A stretch of DNA of 64,000 nt from Gonapodya prolifera JEL478. Taxonomy: Eukaryota; Monoblepharomycota; Monoblepharidomycetes; Monoblepharidales; Gonapodyaceae. The stretch spans positions 10,568 through 74,567 of the forward strand of contig KQ965824.1 of assembly GCA_001574975.1 (NCBI GenBank), written 5' to 3'. The notes beneath the pieces were generated by a model. That model saw nothing but the letters and a program-made list of their open reading frames with translations, ran no database searches and was not told where the DNA came from. Below, in pieces: positions 10,694 through 23,401 of the stretch. The first letter of the stretch is position 1. Every line of letters begins with the position of its first letter. Both the position numbers and the translations under genes were made by a program.

Positions 10694-11790
10694 TCAAGGT
10701 CTCGGCATATCTTTGCATGCACATTTTGACTTCTCCCATTGCCGTCGAAGACCCCATATGTCGGTGTACTGAGTGTTGTAAAATCTAATCGATGTGCGCC
10801 CGCAGTTCAACATGTGACGTCGGTCGCAAACTCAGAAAGCGAATCAAGCACTCACCACGCGGCTCGTTACAGGGCACATTGTCCCTCCAGTCGCTTTACG
10901 TTTCTGGCGGTACAGTTTTTGGTTCATCCTAAAACATGCGCTACAGTTCAGAAACGAGACTCCTCGAGCCCACCAAACGGAAACAAACCACGAACTCACC
11001 TCCGCTTATCCACCGCATCTCTCTCCTGCACCACCGCGCCACCCGTATTCATTTTCGCCTGTGGCATCTCCTCGCACTGCCCTATCATTCCCACCGTCTG
11101 GACTCTCTGGATCGGGAGCCAAGTTAGCGTTCCCGCCCGCCATTCCCATGCCTACGCCCATTCCGGCGGGGCTCTGGACGTGAGCTTGATCGTACTGTGC
11201 CCATGACATGTTGGTTAGGAAATCGGACTGACCTGCCGCGGGCTGTATTTTCGGTAAGATGCCTGGCATATTGACGGAGACAGGTTGCAGGCCAGAAGCG
11301 ACCATCCCCACTACTCCCGAGGGGACAAGGTGAGGTGTGAACGGAAAGCCGGGCAAGCTGACTTGGGCTGGGGTATAGGGGAGGATTTGGAAGGAAGATG
11401 AACGTGGTGAGCTGGTCCGGTGGTGGTATATTGTGGGCTTGTAGGTGATTGCGCCTGGTTGGTTGGTGACTCGGGTGCGAACTGCATGTGGGTGTAGACA
11501 GCTCCGCCTCGATCGTCGGTGGGAGATTTGGGCCATTGAGGCTGGTACATTGGCAAAAAGTCTTCCGAATGGTGGAAGGCGGGGAACGTGACGGAACTCG
11601 GGATGGCCTGGTACGCGTGGGACGAAGGGAAAAGGGACGATGGAAAGTTGGCGAGGGTTTCTGACGAAGGGGAGGGGTTGAAGTCGACTGCAGTGGTGAC
11701 ACAGATGTCGTGCAGGGTGGATTGGTGCATCTCGGCGGAGGTGGTTTGTCGGGTGTGGTGGGAGGTCTTCGAGAACCATTTTGGGTGGAC
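10694..11790 (-). pseudogene. Decayed, 5'-truncated copy of the Pro/Gln-rich zinc-finger-like gene
   Basis: This matches the intact gene at 12,673-14,470 exon by exon. The last exon (10768..10694) encodes YTDIWGLRRQWEKSKCAC..MPRP, ending at the same stop. The middle exon (10928..10856) is also 73 bases. The main exon (from 11000 up) keeps TTSAEMHQSTLHD, SHAYQAIPSSVTF and GMGVGMGMAGGN. Reading frame is lost near 11,420 and again near 11,120, and similarity stops near 11,790, so about 190 N-terminal codons are missing. Differences in the two short exons are largely conservative, which suggests the copy was under selection for a time or that the duplication is recent. Confidence 0.8.
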
Positions 11791-12672
11791 AACTTGACAT
11801 TCCATCGCAGGATTTTTCAAAATTGACTCGAACACCAACAAAAGCACGACCATTGACCAATTCGAAGCACTTTATTTGGGAAGCTTTGTCAATTCGAAGC
11901 CTCGAACTTCGAGTCCGATTGCAGTCCTACTCACAACGCAGTGTGTTGTGTACGGAGCCCCGTGGGCCCTCTCCAACTATAGATGACACTTCGAGAGTTA
12001 TGTTGTATAAACGGTCTCGCACAATTAGTTGGTCATCCCTTTGTTCTCCCCTGTGAAGCCTTGTCTGTCACGTCAGTGACGGCAGCTGTTGTTATTCTCC
12101 ACCCTTTCCACAGTTCAAAGACACTCGCATGCAAGCCACGATTGCAGGGTAAGCACTTTTATGCTTTCGCCGACATACCAGGGCATCGGGCTTTGTGGTT
12201 GCGGCAACTGCTGACTGGTTAGAATGTTCGTTGTAACGTCGCCTACGTTCTTGGCGCTGCTTGAGTTGTTTGAACCACTCGGCTCTAAGCGCTCTCCACA
12301 GACATCATCATAGTTTTGTTTTCACAGGTAGCACTTAATATCAGGTGTGCAATAGTTCTAAACAAACGGTGGTACGAACTACCGAGGTAGCGCTCCACTA
12401 CGAACACACTGTCTCACAACTTACTTAACCCTTTTCACGTAATTTATAGACATGTACTGTTGTAGCCGGGCACTTCAGTCCAGCCCCTCGCCTCATGGCA
12501 AAGAAAGTTGTGTGAACCTCAACGATATAAACTCTTGATCGAAATATAATTTGACCATTCCCGCTTGGCATCACCTGATGATTATTTCACCCCATTCGAC
12601 TATACTTGATTCCATCACACAATACAATAAATTATATAGCAACTGCGAAAGACAGTGCCAACGGTTCCGACT
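11791..12672. other. Spacer between the two duplicate copies
   Basis: No gene found. The stretch from about 12,240 to 12,650 is AT-rich with no long frame. Confidence 0.4.
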
Positions 12673-14470
12673 TCACGGCCTCGGCATATCGCGACATGCA
12701 CATTTTGATTTCTCCCAGTGCCGTCGAAGACCCCATATGTCGGCGTACTGTGTGTAGTAAATAGTGTCGATGTAATCACTTAAGCATGAGACGTCCTTCG
12801 CAAACTTAGGGCGCTATCGCACTCACCACGCGTCCGGTTATCGGACACATTGTTCCTCCAGCAGCTTTACGTTTCTGACGGTAAAGCTGCTGTGTCATCC
12901 TGGATGAAATAACGGTTTTTTAACAACTAGCCTCTTGATCCTCCATATCAAACGGGAATCACAGCACTCGACTCACCTCCGCTTATCCACCGAGTCCCTC
13001 TCAGGCACCACAGGGCCTCCAGCGTGCCTTTTGGCCTGCGGTGTCTGCTCGTACTCCGCGTACTGCCCGATCATCCCTACCGTCTGCACTCCCTGGATCG
13101 CGACGCCCAAGTTCCCACCGGCCATTCCCATGCCCATTCCGACGGGGTTCTGGACTTGCGCGTACTGCGGCGTGGCCGTGTTGGGAAGAAAGACGTACTG
13201 TCCGGCGGGCTGCATTGTCTGTACCATGCCGGTCATCGAGACAGGTTGGCCTGAGGCGTCCATCCCCACGACTCCGGAGGGGACGAAATGGGGAGTGAGT
13301 GGGAAGCCGGGGAAGGTGACTTGCGTGGGGACGTAGGGAAGAAACTGGAAGGCGGATGCTTGGTCGGTTGGAGCGGTGGCGTATTGGGGACTGGTAGGTG
13401 ATTGCATGTTGGTTGGTGATCCCGGAGCGAAGTGCATATTCGTGTCGGTGCTGCCATCATCGGTGGGAGGAGCTCGCGATTGTTGCATGTACATTGGTAA
13501 GAAATCTTCTGATTGGAACGAGCCGGGAAACGTCACAGAACTGGGCATGGCTTGGTAGGCGTGAAACGAAGGTAGGGATACATTTGAACAACCCATCGTG
13601 GTGTCGAGCGACGATGGAAAGTTGGCGAGAGTAGCTGACGAGGGAAACGAGTTGAAGTCCGCTCCGGTGGTGACGCAGAAGTCGTGCAGGTTGGGTTGGT
13701 GAATCTCGGCAGAGGTGGTTGTCTGGAGTGGTGAGAGGTCTTCCAGAGCCACGTTCGTGGAATCGTTACGAATATATCGAGTTGTAGTGTCCTCCACTGT
13801 TAGAGATGGGGGGACGGCTTCATTGGTTTCCATCTTTAGTTGCACTGTTGCCGGCAGCTGAATGTCCCAGGGGACTGCCGGTGAACGTCGTCCTGATGTT
13901 TGAATGTTCTGGGGTTTCATTCGTTCGGCGAGAGTGACCGCCGGGCAGAAGGGTGCCTGCGAGATGAGCGTATCAGTCGAATTTGCAGGTAACATCTCGG
14001 ACTTGTCGTCCGTCCCCTTGCCGATACGATCAGGAACAGGAGCAGACGATTTCATTTCGGGAAGGGATGGGTCTGATCCGGACGGATTGAGCGCAGATAC
14101 CGAGGCATCAGGAAGGGACGCCGAAGAGTCTTGACGTTGGTGTTGGAAGATTTCGCAAACGGTAGCTGTGTCGATTCGTCCTCGGTATTGAGACGGGAAG
14201 ATTGACGAAGGCTAACAGGAGCCCCACTCACCGAGCAGGTCGAGGGACTCCTCTTTGTGGATTGAAGCAGGTTTCGAGCGTACCTGCGGCGGGGAGGATC
14301 GCGCTGCGGAACATGGATTGGTGTTCATGGTCGTACCAAGCGAAGGGAAAGCCAACACTGCCCGAATCGATCGTCTCTCGATGGAATCACTTCATCAACT
14401 TACTCTCTGGATCAAGCGTAATGGGTCTCGATACAGTTTGGTTCGTTGTTCGACCGCGTGGAGTGCGCAT
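12673..14470 (-). CDS. Pro/Gln-rich protein with C-terminal degenerate zinc-finger-like domain
   Basis: Exons 14470..14404, 14357..14232, 14165..12977, 12899..12827 and 12747..12673 join in phase and give 509 residues; all introns are GT..AG and 46-79 bases long. The long third exon is low-complexity and rich in Pro, Ser, Thr, Gln and Met (PSSVTFPGSFQSEDFLPMY; GMGMGMAGGNLG). The last two exons encode a compact basic end: QQLYRQKRKA, GTMCPITGR, YADIWGLRRHWEKSKCAC. The spacing of Cys, GLRRH and the following Cys resembles a C2H2 finger in which the second Cys of CPxC is Thr and the last ligand is Cys. Conservation of this end in the decayed neighbour supports the exon calls. The layout suggests a DNA-binding or transcription-related protein, but the family is unknown to me. 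The first two exons are less certain. Confidence 0.65.
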
Positions 14471-15133
14471 GACGATGAGATGATTTATGACGAGAGACGA
14501 CGAACAGAGCGATCGATCCCAGATTCCCAGTGGTTGGAACGTGCTGCAATCGCAAGGCGGTAGCGCGGTCCGAAGACGGAAGTGATGGAGATGCGGGCGA
14601 TCATCGCACCCGGTTGACGAAGGTGAGTCGGGGAGAGAGACAAATGAGCTCGACTGTCCAAATGATTCGATGGGTCGACGTCACCGGGGGCTTCACTGAC
14701 ATCTTCTCCACTTCTCCGTTCGCAATCGCGATTCGCGTGAAGAGTGCGAAGGACAAGGGAATCAAAGGGGAACGCGTAACGGACCACAGGGGCCGAAATT
14801 CTCCGATATGCTGCAGAGCCACGGTGACTTCGTATTTACTTCAAATACTGCCAGGAGTTCAACATCGTGGCTGATGGAGAGTGTGTGTATCAATGCATTA
14901 CTCCGCGATTTCAGCGTTCACCTTCATCACTCAAATCTTTCCCAACGAGCATTCGCTGTGTTGCCAACTTGTACATACAAAAGAATTAATTAATAACAAG
15001 GTCTTTAATTCGTTAAGACATCTATCCCGCCAGTGAGACCTTCCGTACAACAACCCTCCCATTCCTACGACAATACCGATCATCCACGCCAGTGCACCAA
15101 ACAAACAACAGTCACACATCACTTCTCATCACA
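14471..15133. other. Upstream region of the Pro/Gln-rich gene; unresolved frames
   Basis: Minus-strand frames between 14,485 and 14,822 read fairly protein-like (for example ARISITSVFGPRYRLAI) but I could not join them to a neighbour with clean splice signals. They may be 5' exons or chance. Confidence 0.3.
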
Positions 15134-18100
15134 TCACTCCCCATGGGCCAGCGGACTTCCTCTCTCCAGCATCGCCACCAATCCCGACATCTCCGTCTTG
15201 AGCGTCGCCTGTCGTCGAACGTCCGCACTCTTTCGCCTCCTTAACCCTTCGACACTGCTGGATCGGCTCTTTTCGCTTCGGACACTCCGTCCACTCTTGG
15301 TACTCCTCCCACTCTTCCGTCGCGCCAGTAGTCGCTTCCTCCTCGCTTCGGCCGTCTCGTGGACTTCATTGTCTCCTGCAGTTTCACCATCCGACCCCGA
15401 TTTCTCATAGTCTGCCAGGAGGTCGGACAGAGACGACCCCGACGACGAGTCCGAATCCGGCGTCGGGGCACGCCTCGAATCCCTACGACCGTTCCGGACT
15501 TTCATAGGGCCCTTCCCATCAGTTCCGCTTCCCTGCTGATCAGTCCACCTCTGGGTGGATCCGTCATCGGTCCCCGTGCCAGTTCCGGGACTTGGAGACC
15601 GTCTCACGTGTGCCGGGTAGATTGGCGATTGCGGAGACCGTGGGGGGCCGTGCGACCGGTTGCCAAAGTCGGAAGACAGACGAGCGATACGCAACGATGT
15701 AGGCAGACGTCCTCGTCCATCATCAGCTGCTCCCGTCCCAAGCAGTGGCGACATGGGCCCACCGCTCCCCAGAGCGTCAAACTGTTCCGTCACGAGCGAA
15801 AGCTGTCTCCTCGCTGACTTGGAAGTGGAGCGCTTCCTCGACGGTGCACGCTTCTGGGACTGGGATCGACTATTATCCCCACCGTGGTGCTTGCTCCTGC
15901 GCGACCCTTTGGACCTCGACCTGTCCAGATCCGCACCGCCGCTCAAATCCAGCCTCTCCGCGCCTGGATCAAAGGACCGCATGGACCGTTTCTCGCTCGG
16001 CGCCGCACTCTTCCTACGCTGGTCCTTGGTGTAATACTGACTCCATCTCATATCTCCTGCCGATTCACCGCCCAGATCCTTTCCATCCCCCTCCGCCGCG
16101 GTAGCACCCTTGGCGCTCTTGGTGCTGCGTCGACTTGCAACACTGCGCCGACTTAGCATGCGAGAGACCGGTGGTAACCCTTCGCTGTCGGGGACGGAGC
16201 CGCCCTCGGTTGGTTTCATCTCGGGGCTTGAATCAAGGTCGGGGTTCGGCATGAATATCTGAGTATAGACCAGAACGGAATGCACCGTCAGAAAACACGT
16301 GCGGGTGTAATGTGACAACGTCGACTTACGTCCTGTCCCAGAGGATAGTGGGGAACCGGTTTACTCGGTGGAGGTGGCGGTGGCATGACAGGCGCTGCTG
16401 GATATCCATAGACCGCCACACCACCTGGGAACCTTTCATCCCCAGCTGCAATGAAACCAGGCGGGAATCCGGGAGGGTAGACTCCACCAGCCAACAACTG
16501 GGGCGGATATGGGAGCAGTTGGTGATGTATCTGTGGAGCGAACTGGCGCGGGCCAAGCACCCCACTGTTGGGTGGACTCAAGTACGGAGGTGAGATTGGC
16601 CGAGGAACTCCACCACTGCTCACAGGGCGATGGCCCGGAGCTGCGCCAGACGGGAAACTCTGCCNNNNNNNNNNNNNNNNNNNNNNNNNNNNNNNNNNNN
16701 NNNNNNNNNNNNNNNNNNNNNNNNNNNNNNNNNNNNNNNNNNNNNNNNNNNNNNNNNNNNNNNNNNNNNNNNNNNNNNNNNNNNNNNNNNNNNNNNNNNN
16801 NNNNNNNNNNNNNNNNNNNNNNNNNNNNNNNNNNNNNNNNNNNNNNNNNNNNNNNNNNNNNNNNNNNNNNNNNNNNNNNNNNNNNNNNNNNNNNNNNNNN
16901 NNNNNNNNNNNNNNNNNNNNNNNNNNNNNNNNNNNNNNNNNNNNNNNNNNNNNNNNNNNNNNNNNNNNNNNNNNNNNNNNNNNNNNNNNNNNNNNNNNNN
17001 NNNNNNNNNNNNNNNNNNNNNNNNNNNNNNNNNNNNNNNNNNNNNNNNNNNNNNNNNNNNNNNNNNNNNNNNNNNNNNNNNNNNNNNNNNNNNNNNNNNN
17101 NNNNNNNNNNNNNNNNNNNNNNNNNNNNNNNNNNNNNNNNNNNNNNNNNNNNNNNNNNNNNNNNNNNNNNNNNNNNNNNNNNNNNNNNNNNNNNNNNNNN
17201 NNNNNNNNNNNNNNNNNNNNNNNNNNNNNNNNNNNNNNNNNNNNNNNNNNNNNNNNNNNNNNNNNNNNNNNNNNNNNNNNNNNNNNNNNNNNNNNNNNNN
17301 NNNNNNNNNNNNNNNNNNNNNNNNNNNNNNNNNNNNNNNNNNNNNNNNNNNNNNNNNNNNNGCTCCACGTCATCTGACTCGCCCTTGACGCGGCGCGACC
17401 AAGTTTGGTTCCGGAGTTCGCCGCAGCGTAGTTGGGACCTGCATGCTCCTGCTCTGCAGCAACACGACCACGGTCCTCGGACATTCTCGCAGATCCTGTT
17501 CCGGGAAAGCTAAAGAGCTTGCTAGATGTGCCCCTCGAAACGGGCGTGTATGTTGGACCGGGTCCCGAACTTCCCAACTCATCCGTTGTCGCGACAGATT
17601 GTAGGGCGCGACTTTTGTCCTCCGATTTGCGCGCAGCAGCGAACGCGCTAAACAGTCCTGATCCCATTCGTCCGTGCCCACCTCCTTCGCGGCCTTCAAC
17701 ACCAGGAGTGGTGGCATGTAGTCGAGGCGAGCGGGGACTCTGAGCCGACAAAGGACCCGAGTCGCCACCAGATCCAATTAGACCACCTAAAGAGAGCGAC
17801 AGGGGCTGAATTTTGGGGCTTTCGAAGGAAAACGGCACGTGCGAGAGTCGGGGGGCGGGGTTAGGATCACCAGAACCAGTTGCAGGTCTCGATCCAGTGC
17901 GGTCTGAACCCGAAATCGGCCGCTCGGTACCCCTGACACTCCTTTCTGCCGGGACCGAGGGCGACCGCTTCGACCTGCCCCCGCGTTCCTTGTCCCTCCC
18001 ATCTCTCGCTTGTGCCGATGCTGAAATCAGGGCATCAGCATCAGAGATGGCACGAATAGGGCCCCTTCTGGGAGGCGTACGGGGCGTCGCTTCTGGCTCC

Positions 18101-19430
18101 GGTGGCGGGGACGCCGGAGGAGGTTGCGACGGGGAGCGCTTGTGGATACTGAGGCCACCCAACAACTTCCGGACCGACTTGCGGATACGCGGGGCGCCTC
18201 GCCGATCGTCGTCGAGTTTCGCGGCATCCTGTTCCTGCCCCTCCTCGCCTTCGGCAGCAGGAGCGGAAGCTGGCGTGGTGGACGCGGGGCGTGGACCCAG
18301 GAGCCCTTTCGCCCGCCAGGGTTCTGACTTAGATCGGGCAAGGGAAGCGGCGGTGGATGTTTGGTTTACGGTCGGGGTTGGGGCACGGAGGGGTGACGGG
18401 GGATGCGGGGCGGATGGACCCGGAACTGGGAGAACGGGAGACGGATGTCCCATAGCGGCGCCATAGGGGTACTTTGGTGGCACTGGTGGTCCCGCTTCGT
18501 TCCCAAAGACCCCCCAATCGTGGGAAAACCTCATCTCCGCCAGAGAGGTCCCCGCGAGAGGTTCCAAACGGGGGCTCCCGACGGTTCCCACTACACCTCC
18601 TCCCTGGTACAGAGTTGTCGAGGAGGAAAGAGTGGTGCCAGCGGAGGAGCGCGCTGACCCGAGTGTGAGGTTGGTGGAATAGGCGGGACCGGACGGAGCG
18701 GCGGGAAGGTCATCGAAGAGTGGTGGGAGTTGAGGAAGCTGCGGGAAAAAGCGATTAGTGAGCGAAAGCAAACATTCAACTGTCGAAGGAACGCCTTGAC
18801 TCGACATCGTGACGACGGTCGCCACAAAGATTTCCGGGGTGTCTTTGCCCGACCAAGTGTACTCACCGCGTTCTCCCTCCAGTACGGCAGCTGCATGCCC
18901 GGATAGTGGGAGCCGGTCTCACCATATCCGGACTGCCTCTTCACCAGAGGTGTCGGGGTTGGCATTGCTCCAAGCGGAGGGCTTCCGGGATACTGCTGTG
19001 CGTACCCCTGTGGGGTCGGAGGTCTGGACTGATTGAGCGACGTGCCAATCTGCGAGATAAAGTTTCGTTGGTCGATGTTGACGTTGCCCGATGTGGAGCG
19101 GGATCGAGAGTGTCGGTGGTTTGGGGAGACGGACCCGTTCGCGATGCCGGATCCGTTTGGGAGCAGCCCCGGGGTTGGCGAAGCGGTACGCGAATGCGAC
19201 AAGGACATTCTGTTGGAGGTGGGTGGTGTCGGTGCTGCCGCCGAGGCACGGGAGAGCGAACGTGAGTATGGTTGGGGAGGTTGATCCTGTCCGGTTGCTT
19301 CCGCGAGTGATGTTGTCGACTTTTTCCGCCTCGGGACTACGGCCGAGAGTACACCTCGGATGGAGGTGCGTCGGTCGGCACGGTCCCGGGATGGCTCCCG
19401 GCGGTGATTATCTGTGGCTACGTCTGCCAT
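15134..19430 (-). CDS. Very large intrinsically disordered protein (contains an N gap)
   Basis: Exons 19430..18867, 18738..16330 and 16258..15134 join in phase 0 (GCG|GTGAGT, CGCAG|CTT, GAC|GTAAGT, ACTCAG|ATA), giving about 1365 residues with 697 unknown bases at 16665-17361. The start MADVATDNHRRE is the first Met after upstream stops. The whole protein is Pro/Ser/Arg-rich: basic RRKKSTTS near the start, many SPSP and RSxSRS patches, a Pro-rich middle with PPPPPPSKPVPHYP, and Arg/Ser/Lys clusters near the end (KSGRSTKSGRSVRS). No signal peptide, membrane helix or fold is visible. Clean phase across three exons and a 1.1 kb open last exon make it a real gene. It could be a cytoskeletal or polarity scaffold, but nothing in the sequence proves that. 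Confidence 0.68.
16665..17361. other. Assembly gap (697 N) inside the disordered-protein gene
   Basis: The run of N keeps the flanking frame, so its estimated size is plausible. Low complexity on both sides probably broke the assembly. Confidence 0.95.
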
Positions 19431-21968
19431 GGTGTTGAACAGTCTTTCGGTGAGACAAGGAAGGGGTGGAGGATATCCTGTCAGGGTGATACACCAATCA
19501 GTATCAAACCACGGCGTTCTTACGTCCCTGCATGCGCTGGTCGCATGTGCCACCCGAGCTTCAACCTGACACGACAGGGTCAATCTACTGCACTGGTGAG
19601 TCCCCGCGTCCCCGTGTCCCCGCTAAACCGACCGAGAGGGCTCTTCCTCAAGTCACCGTGGCAACCCGTACCAATATCGGCGGTTCCTTACTCCCTCTGT
19701 TCCGGTGTTCCCAGCTCGTCTGATGATGGCCTCCAAGAATCGAATGCCTCCTGCAACCACCATCGCCATAGACACACTTCCAGAGGGGCATCGCCAGTGT
19801 AATATTTTAGAAAATCTCTATATGGGTCACGGTAGATTCTGGATGGTGCCCCGTTTCTGTCTGTGTAAACGACCGATCCTTGCTTCCCCCATCCTTCTTC
19901 CTTTTCGCTTCTTTTGCCCCACCTCACCCACCCTCTCCACACAAGAAAACCATATTTTCGTTCATTCTCTCACCTGTTCGCCTACTCCCGTCGATTGGTC
20001 ACTTCCAAATCCGCTGTGCGCCACGCCACCGGCCCACTGCCGGACTCGACCCGTTCCTGTTACCACTTTGCGAGCGCACGACTCTCCTCCACCGGTTGCG
20101 CTGATTTGGTCGCTCTCGTCCGCTTAGAACCGGGACCGCGCAGTGCGTGTGGACTTGTCCTGAAAATCGACAGCCGCGGTCAGCAGGGCGGTGGCTGCGG
20201 TATCACCCTCTCTAAATACAAATCAAAGATTAGACATCTTCACTAGTTCTGCTCGATTTTATCTGTCGCACATCGACAGTATCCTCTCGTCACAGGGTCT
20301 GCGGGTATGATTGGGACCGAAATCAGCACATCCGACTCACCCTGGTATATGGCAAACTTCCACCAGCCTTCGTTCAGTCAGTCACAAAACCTTCTAGTCG
20401 AGTATTTGGTGTGCGTTGCTGCTGCAATGGTGACCGATGATGATTTCATGATCTCCATTTTCACTATTCAAAACGCATGTTTGTTTGGCCATGTCCAAGG
20501 CTGTGCCAAGGATCGCAAACGCACTCCCAAGTCTAAATTTTTTTTCTCCAGGTGTGCTCGATCCTAACGGTTGCTTTGCATCCATGAGAGACTTGTCCAG
20601 CTGAGTCACGACCCGCCAGCCTGACGTGTTCAAAACAGGAGAACTGTTCCTCCTGGCGAAGTGCGCACGTGATAGAGATTCAATGCTCGAAGTAAGTTTG
20701 GCGTGTGATGTGTTTTGGACATTTATGTTAAAGTGACGCCAAGATCGCCAAGATCACCATAACCTGACGTCTGCAGCTTCAGTGTTCTCTCAGCACATAT
20801 GTCCCATTCGGACATGGACTTTGTGCTGCGCACAAACCCACGAATGCGGTGCCCTACACGTATCTTCACTTCTTCCAATTGGTTGGAAACACCACAAGTT
20901 TCGCATAGCACGCTTTCAGAACTGAGAGCATCACTGTGAACCGTAACACAAACGTGAATTGCGACCTTCATTTGGACGCACGATATTGAGTGAGTAAAAC
21001 TTTTCATTCCCGTGGGTCAGGCCAACAGAGCTGTTCCCTGTTTGCGGGCACACTTCACAGTTTGCTGAACGAATCAGCAACAACGCGACTTCTTGGGCAG
21101 AGGCAAGGCGACCGAATAAAATTTATGAGAAGACTAAGATTTTGGTGGTCGTAACCTGGGAAGACGCGCACGTCTCTTATTGCGTGATCACATCAGTCAC
21201 TCTAACATTTCCTTCGTTTTGTTGTATTCGGGCTTCTGACCGACGCGAGTGTAGACATATTAGAGGCGCTTACTCCCTATTATTAACGTTTCCGGGCAGT
21301 AGTAGTTGCTCATGTGGGTTGGTACTTACAACGGTGTCCGAAATTTGCACATTTTCAGAGCACCAACAGAAGCACGTTCGTCGGGAGTTGCTTTTTTTGA
21401 CGTCTCAAAAGACACACCTGTAGGTATCGTGGAAGGGCGTGACGTCATCTTCCGGCATACGTGATTCGAAATCGGTATGCATCGCCAGGATGAAGCGTCA
21501 GTAACTTCACTCTGCAGCTCCGCGACTAGTCAATACGTGGAGTTGATAGTAAAGCTTGAATTTTGGTAGCGGCAGTCTCGGAAGTCACGCTTCTGAGGGA
21601 AACTGTCATAATATACTGTTTCGGTTTTTGATTCATGTTTCGTGGTTATCAGATACGGACGTGCATAATGCATGGTCTTCCCAGTAGGCGCCTGCGAAAG
21701 GGTTTAATTCGAATTTGGATTGGTGGCGGATCGCGGCCAGGCGTCGTAGATCCTGCTTCCAACCAGAATATCCGAAGAACAGATGACCCGTTGCTACCCC
21801 CCTTCCCACCACCATCCTTTTTATCGCAGATACTGATAGCCACCGTCGTAATATTGCTTTAACTAAACGAATTATCCCTTTTCATTGATAGTTGGACACC
21901 TGACGTGAATAGTCATATTTGGGTCTCGCCCCCCAATTGACACCAGGGCCTTTGAAATCTTGCTGATA
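19431..21968. other. Gene-poor stretch
   Basis: This 2.5 kb lies upstream of the disordered-protein gene. It includes pyrimidine-rich promoter-like sequence near 19,890-19,960. Short frames occur on both strands, but none has codon use or content like the genes around it. I see no RNA gene. Confidence 0.4.
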
Positions 21969-23049
21969 TCAGAGGAAGCGAAAGTGAATTCTCTGTATGA
22001 CGGCAGGTCCTTCTCCCATGACACCCATAGTCACGACTCCTTCCGACACAATTTGCATACCCACACGTCCGTTTGAAGTAACCATGTTGGCTTTCACAAT
22101 TAGAGTTGGTGGTTGTAGGTGTATTTGATGAGCGTTGGTAGAAGACAGTAGCTCAAAACGGGGAATAACGGGTTTGAGAGAGGAGGTGATGGAAGTTGTG
22201 ACAGGGGGACCAGTAACAGGAATGATGAAGAGCAATATTCTTCTAGTATTCATTTTGGGAGTCAAAGGCTTCAGACAGTGACTCTGATGGAATTCTGGGG
22301 CGCCGTGCATTGAAATGGACCATTCCTTATCGACTGATTTCATGGGAATATCATCATTAAAAATTTTGATCAGAATATTTCCAGTGTTTGTGTTCGCAGT
22401 TGACTTTATCAGAGACAGGAAGCACGGTCTGAGTGAGAGCCCTGACCCTTGAGTTGTGAGATACTGTTCCCGAGAATGTTTTGGATTGTGGAAGCGCGTT
22501 GATCGACCCAACCACTCAGGGACCATCTTGAGTCTTTGGGCGCATACTACGGAAGCTACTTCACACAAGGACTTGTACATTCATGGTAGAGCCTGGCCAG
22601 ACCCCGCTGCAGATGTCGCAGGTGACGCGTGATCTTGATCGATGATGGTTTTGAGCTTTGGATAAAGTGTCAAAGCATTTTGTCACCAAATTCAAAATAA
22701 TGCTGGACGAGGGATTCACAGAGTACTGAGACGTTATTGCTCCTTCGATGTCTGAAAATTCTTCGTCTGGAGTCGGATACCTTATTCCACTGACGCGACA
22801 CCCGAGTTCTCTATGCCCTCCGCAAAAATCTTCTGCGCCCCTGCGGTAACCGGTAGGCATGGGTTTTGGATACCTTAAAGCAGGTCCCGTTGTCGAGCTA
22901 TATGCGCGTGTTATGCATATTGTCGGGCTCTGGTTGTTCGGGCTAGGTGACGTAGGCACCTGGCGCCGGCGTCCGATGGCCCATGTGGAACGAATTGCAA
23001 TTTCAGCGTTGCGGTAATCTGCATTCGATGCAGGTTTCAACGCGGTCAT
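21969..23049 (-). pseudogene. Decayed tandem copies of the neighbouring coiled-coil gene
   Basis: Two old partial copies lie side by side. Bases about 22,050-22,540 resemble the 5' part of exon 2 of the gene at 23,402-24,361 (shared pattern near TTSIxxSL and the stretch before the exon 2 acceptor). Bases about 22,590-22,970 resemble that gene's 3' part, including GACGCGACACCC around the end of exon 2 and the downstream 180 bases. Frames are open by chance over long stretches but do not keep the protein sequence. In the 22.6 kb copy the GTGAGT overlapping the stop has become GTCAGT. Confidence 0.6.
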
Positions 23050-23401
23050 GTAATGGGTCCCGCTCCCTACACTTCATTCGTCATTGCGAGTTTTGGGTGC
23101 GGGAAGGCAGAGGCCACCTTTGCAAAACCCCTTTTAAATGTGATGCCATAATCTCCATCCAAAAAACCAAGCAATCAATCCCTTGTGCTTAACTATTTTA
23201 AAAATCATGTCACTGTTCACACTTTCGGGGTGATGCTCCCACTCGGTACCAAAGACTCCGTCGAACCTGTTGCAGATATGGCAGGGGACGCATGAGCGAT
23301 GATACTCTCGAAAATGGATAGTTTTGCGCTATGGATTGAGTGATGAAGCGATTTGTGACACACTTCAAAGCGACAGTGCTTCGAAATTGTACATGTATAA
23401 C

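Larger units (their letters stand above)
10681..13785. repeat. Tandem segmental duplication, unit about 1.1 kb
   Basis: Bases about 10,681-11,790 and 12,655-13,780 are diverged direct copies, including introns and sequence just past the stop codon (shared GACCCCATATGTCGG near 10,750 and 12,730). The copies are about 2 kb apart. Confidence 0.75.

Noticed and set aside
14167-14357. Alternative reading VGFPFAWYDHEHQSMF for exon 2 of the Pro/Gln-rich gene
   Set aside because: It looks protein-like, but the upstream exon that fits it contains a stop. The chosen frame joins cleanly on both sides with strong GTAAGT and GTGAGT donors.
16436-17513. Several 250-330 codon frames on both strands across the N gap
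   Set aside because: Most codons are N. Only the minus-strand frame that continues the disordered-protein gene is supported on both sides.
20307-21423. Several frames of 80-95 codons
   Set aside because: They overlap on opposite strands, lack domains and have base composition like the surrounding non-coding DNA.
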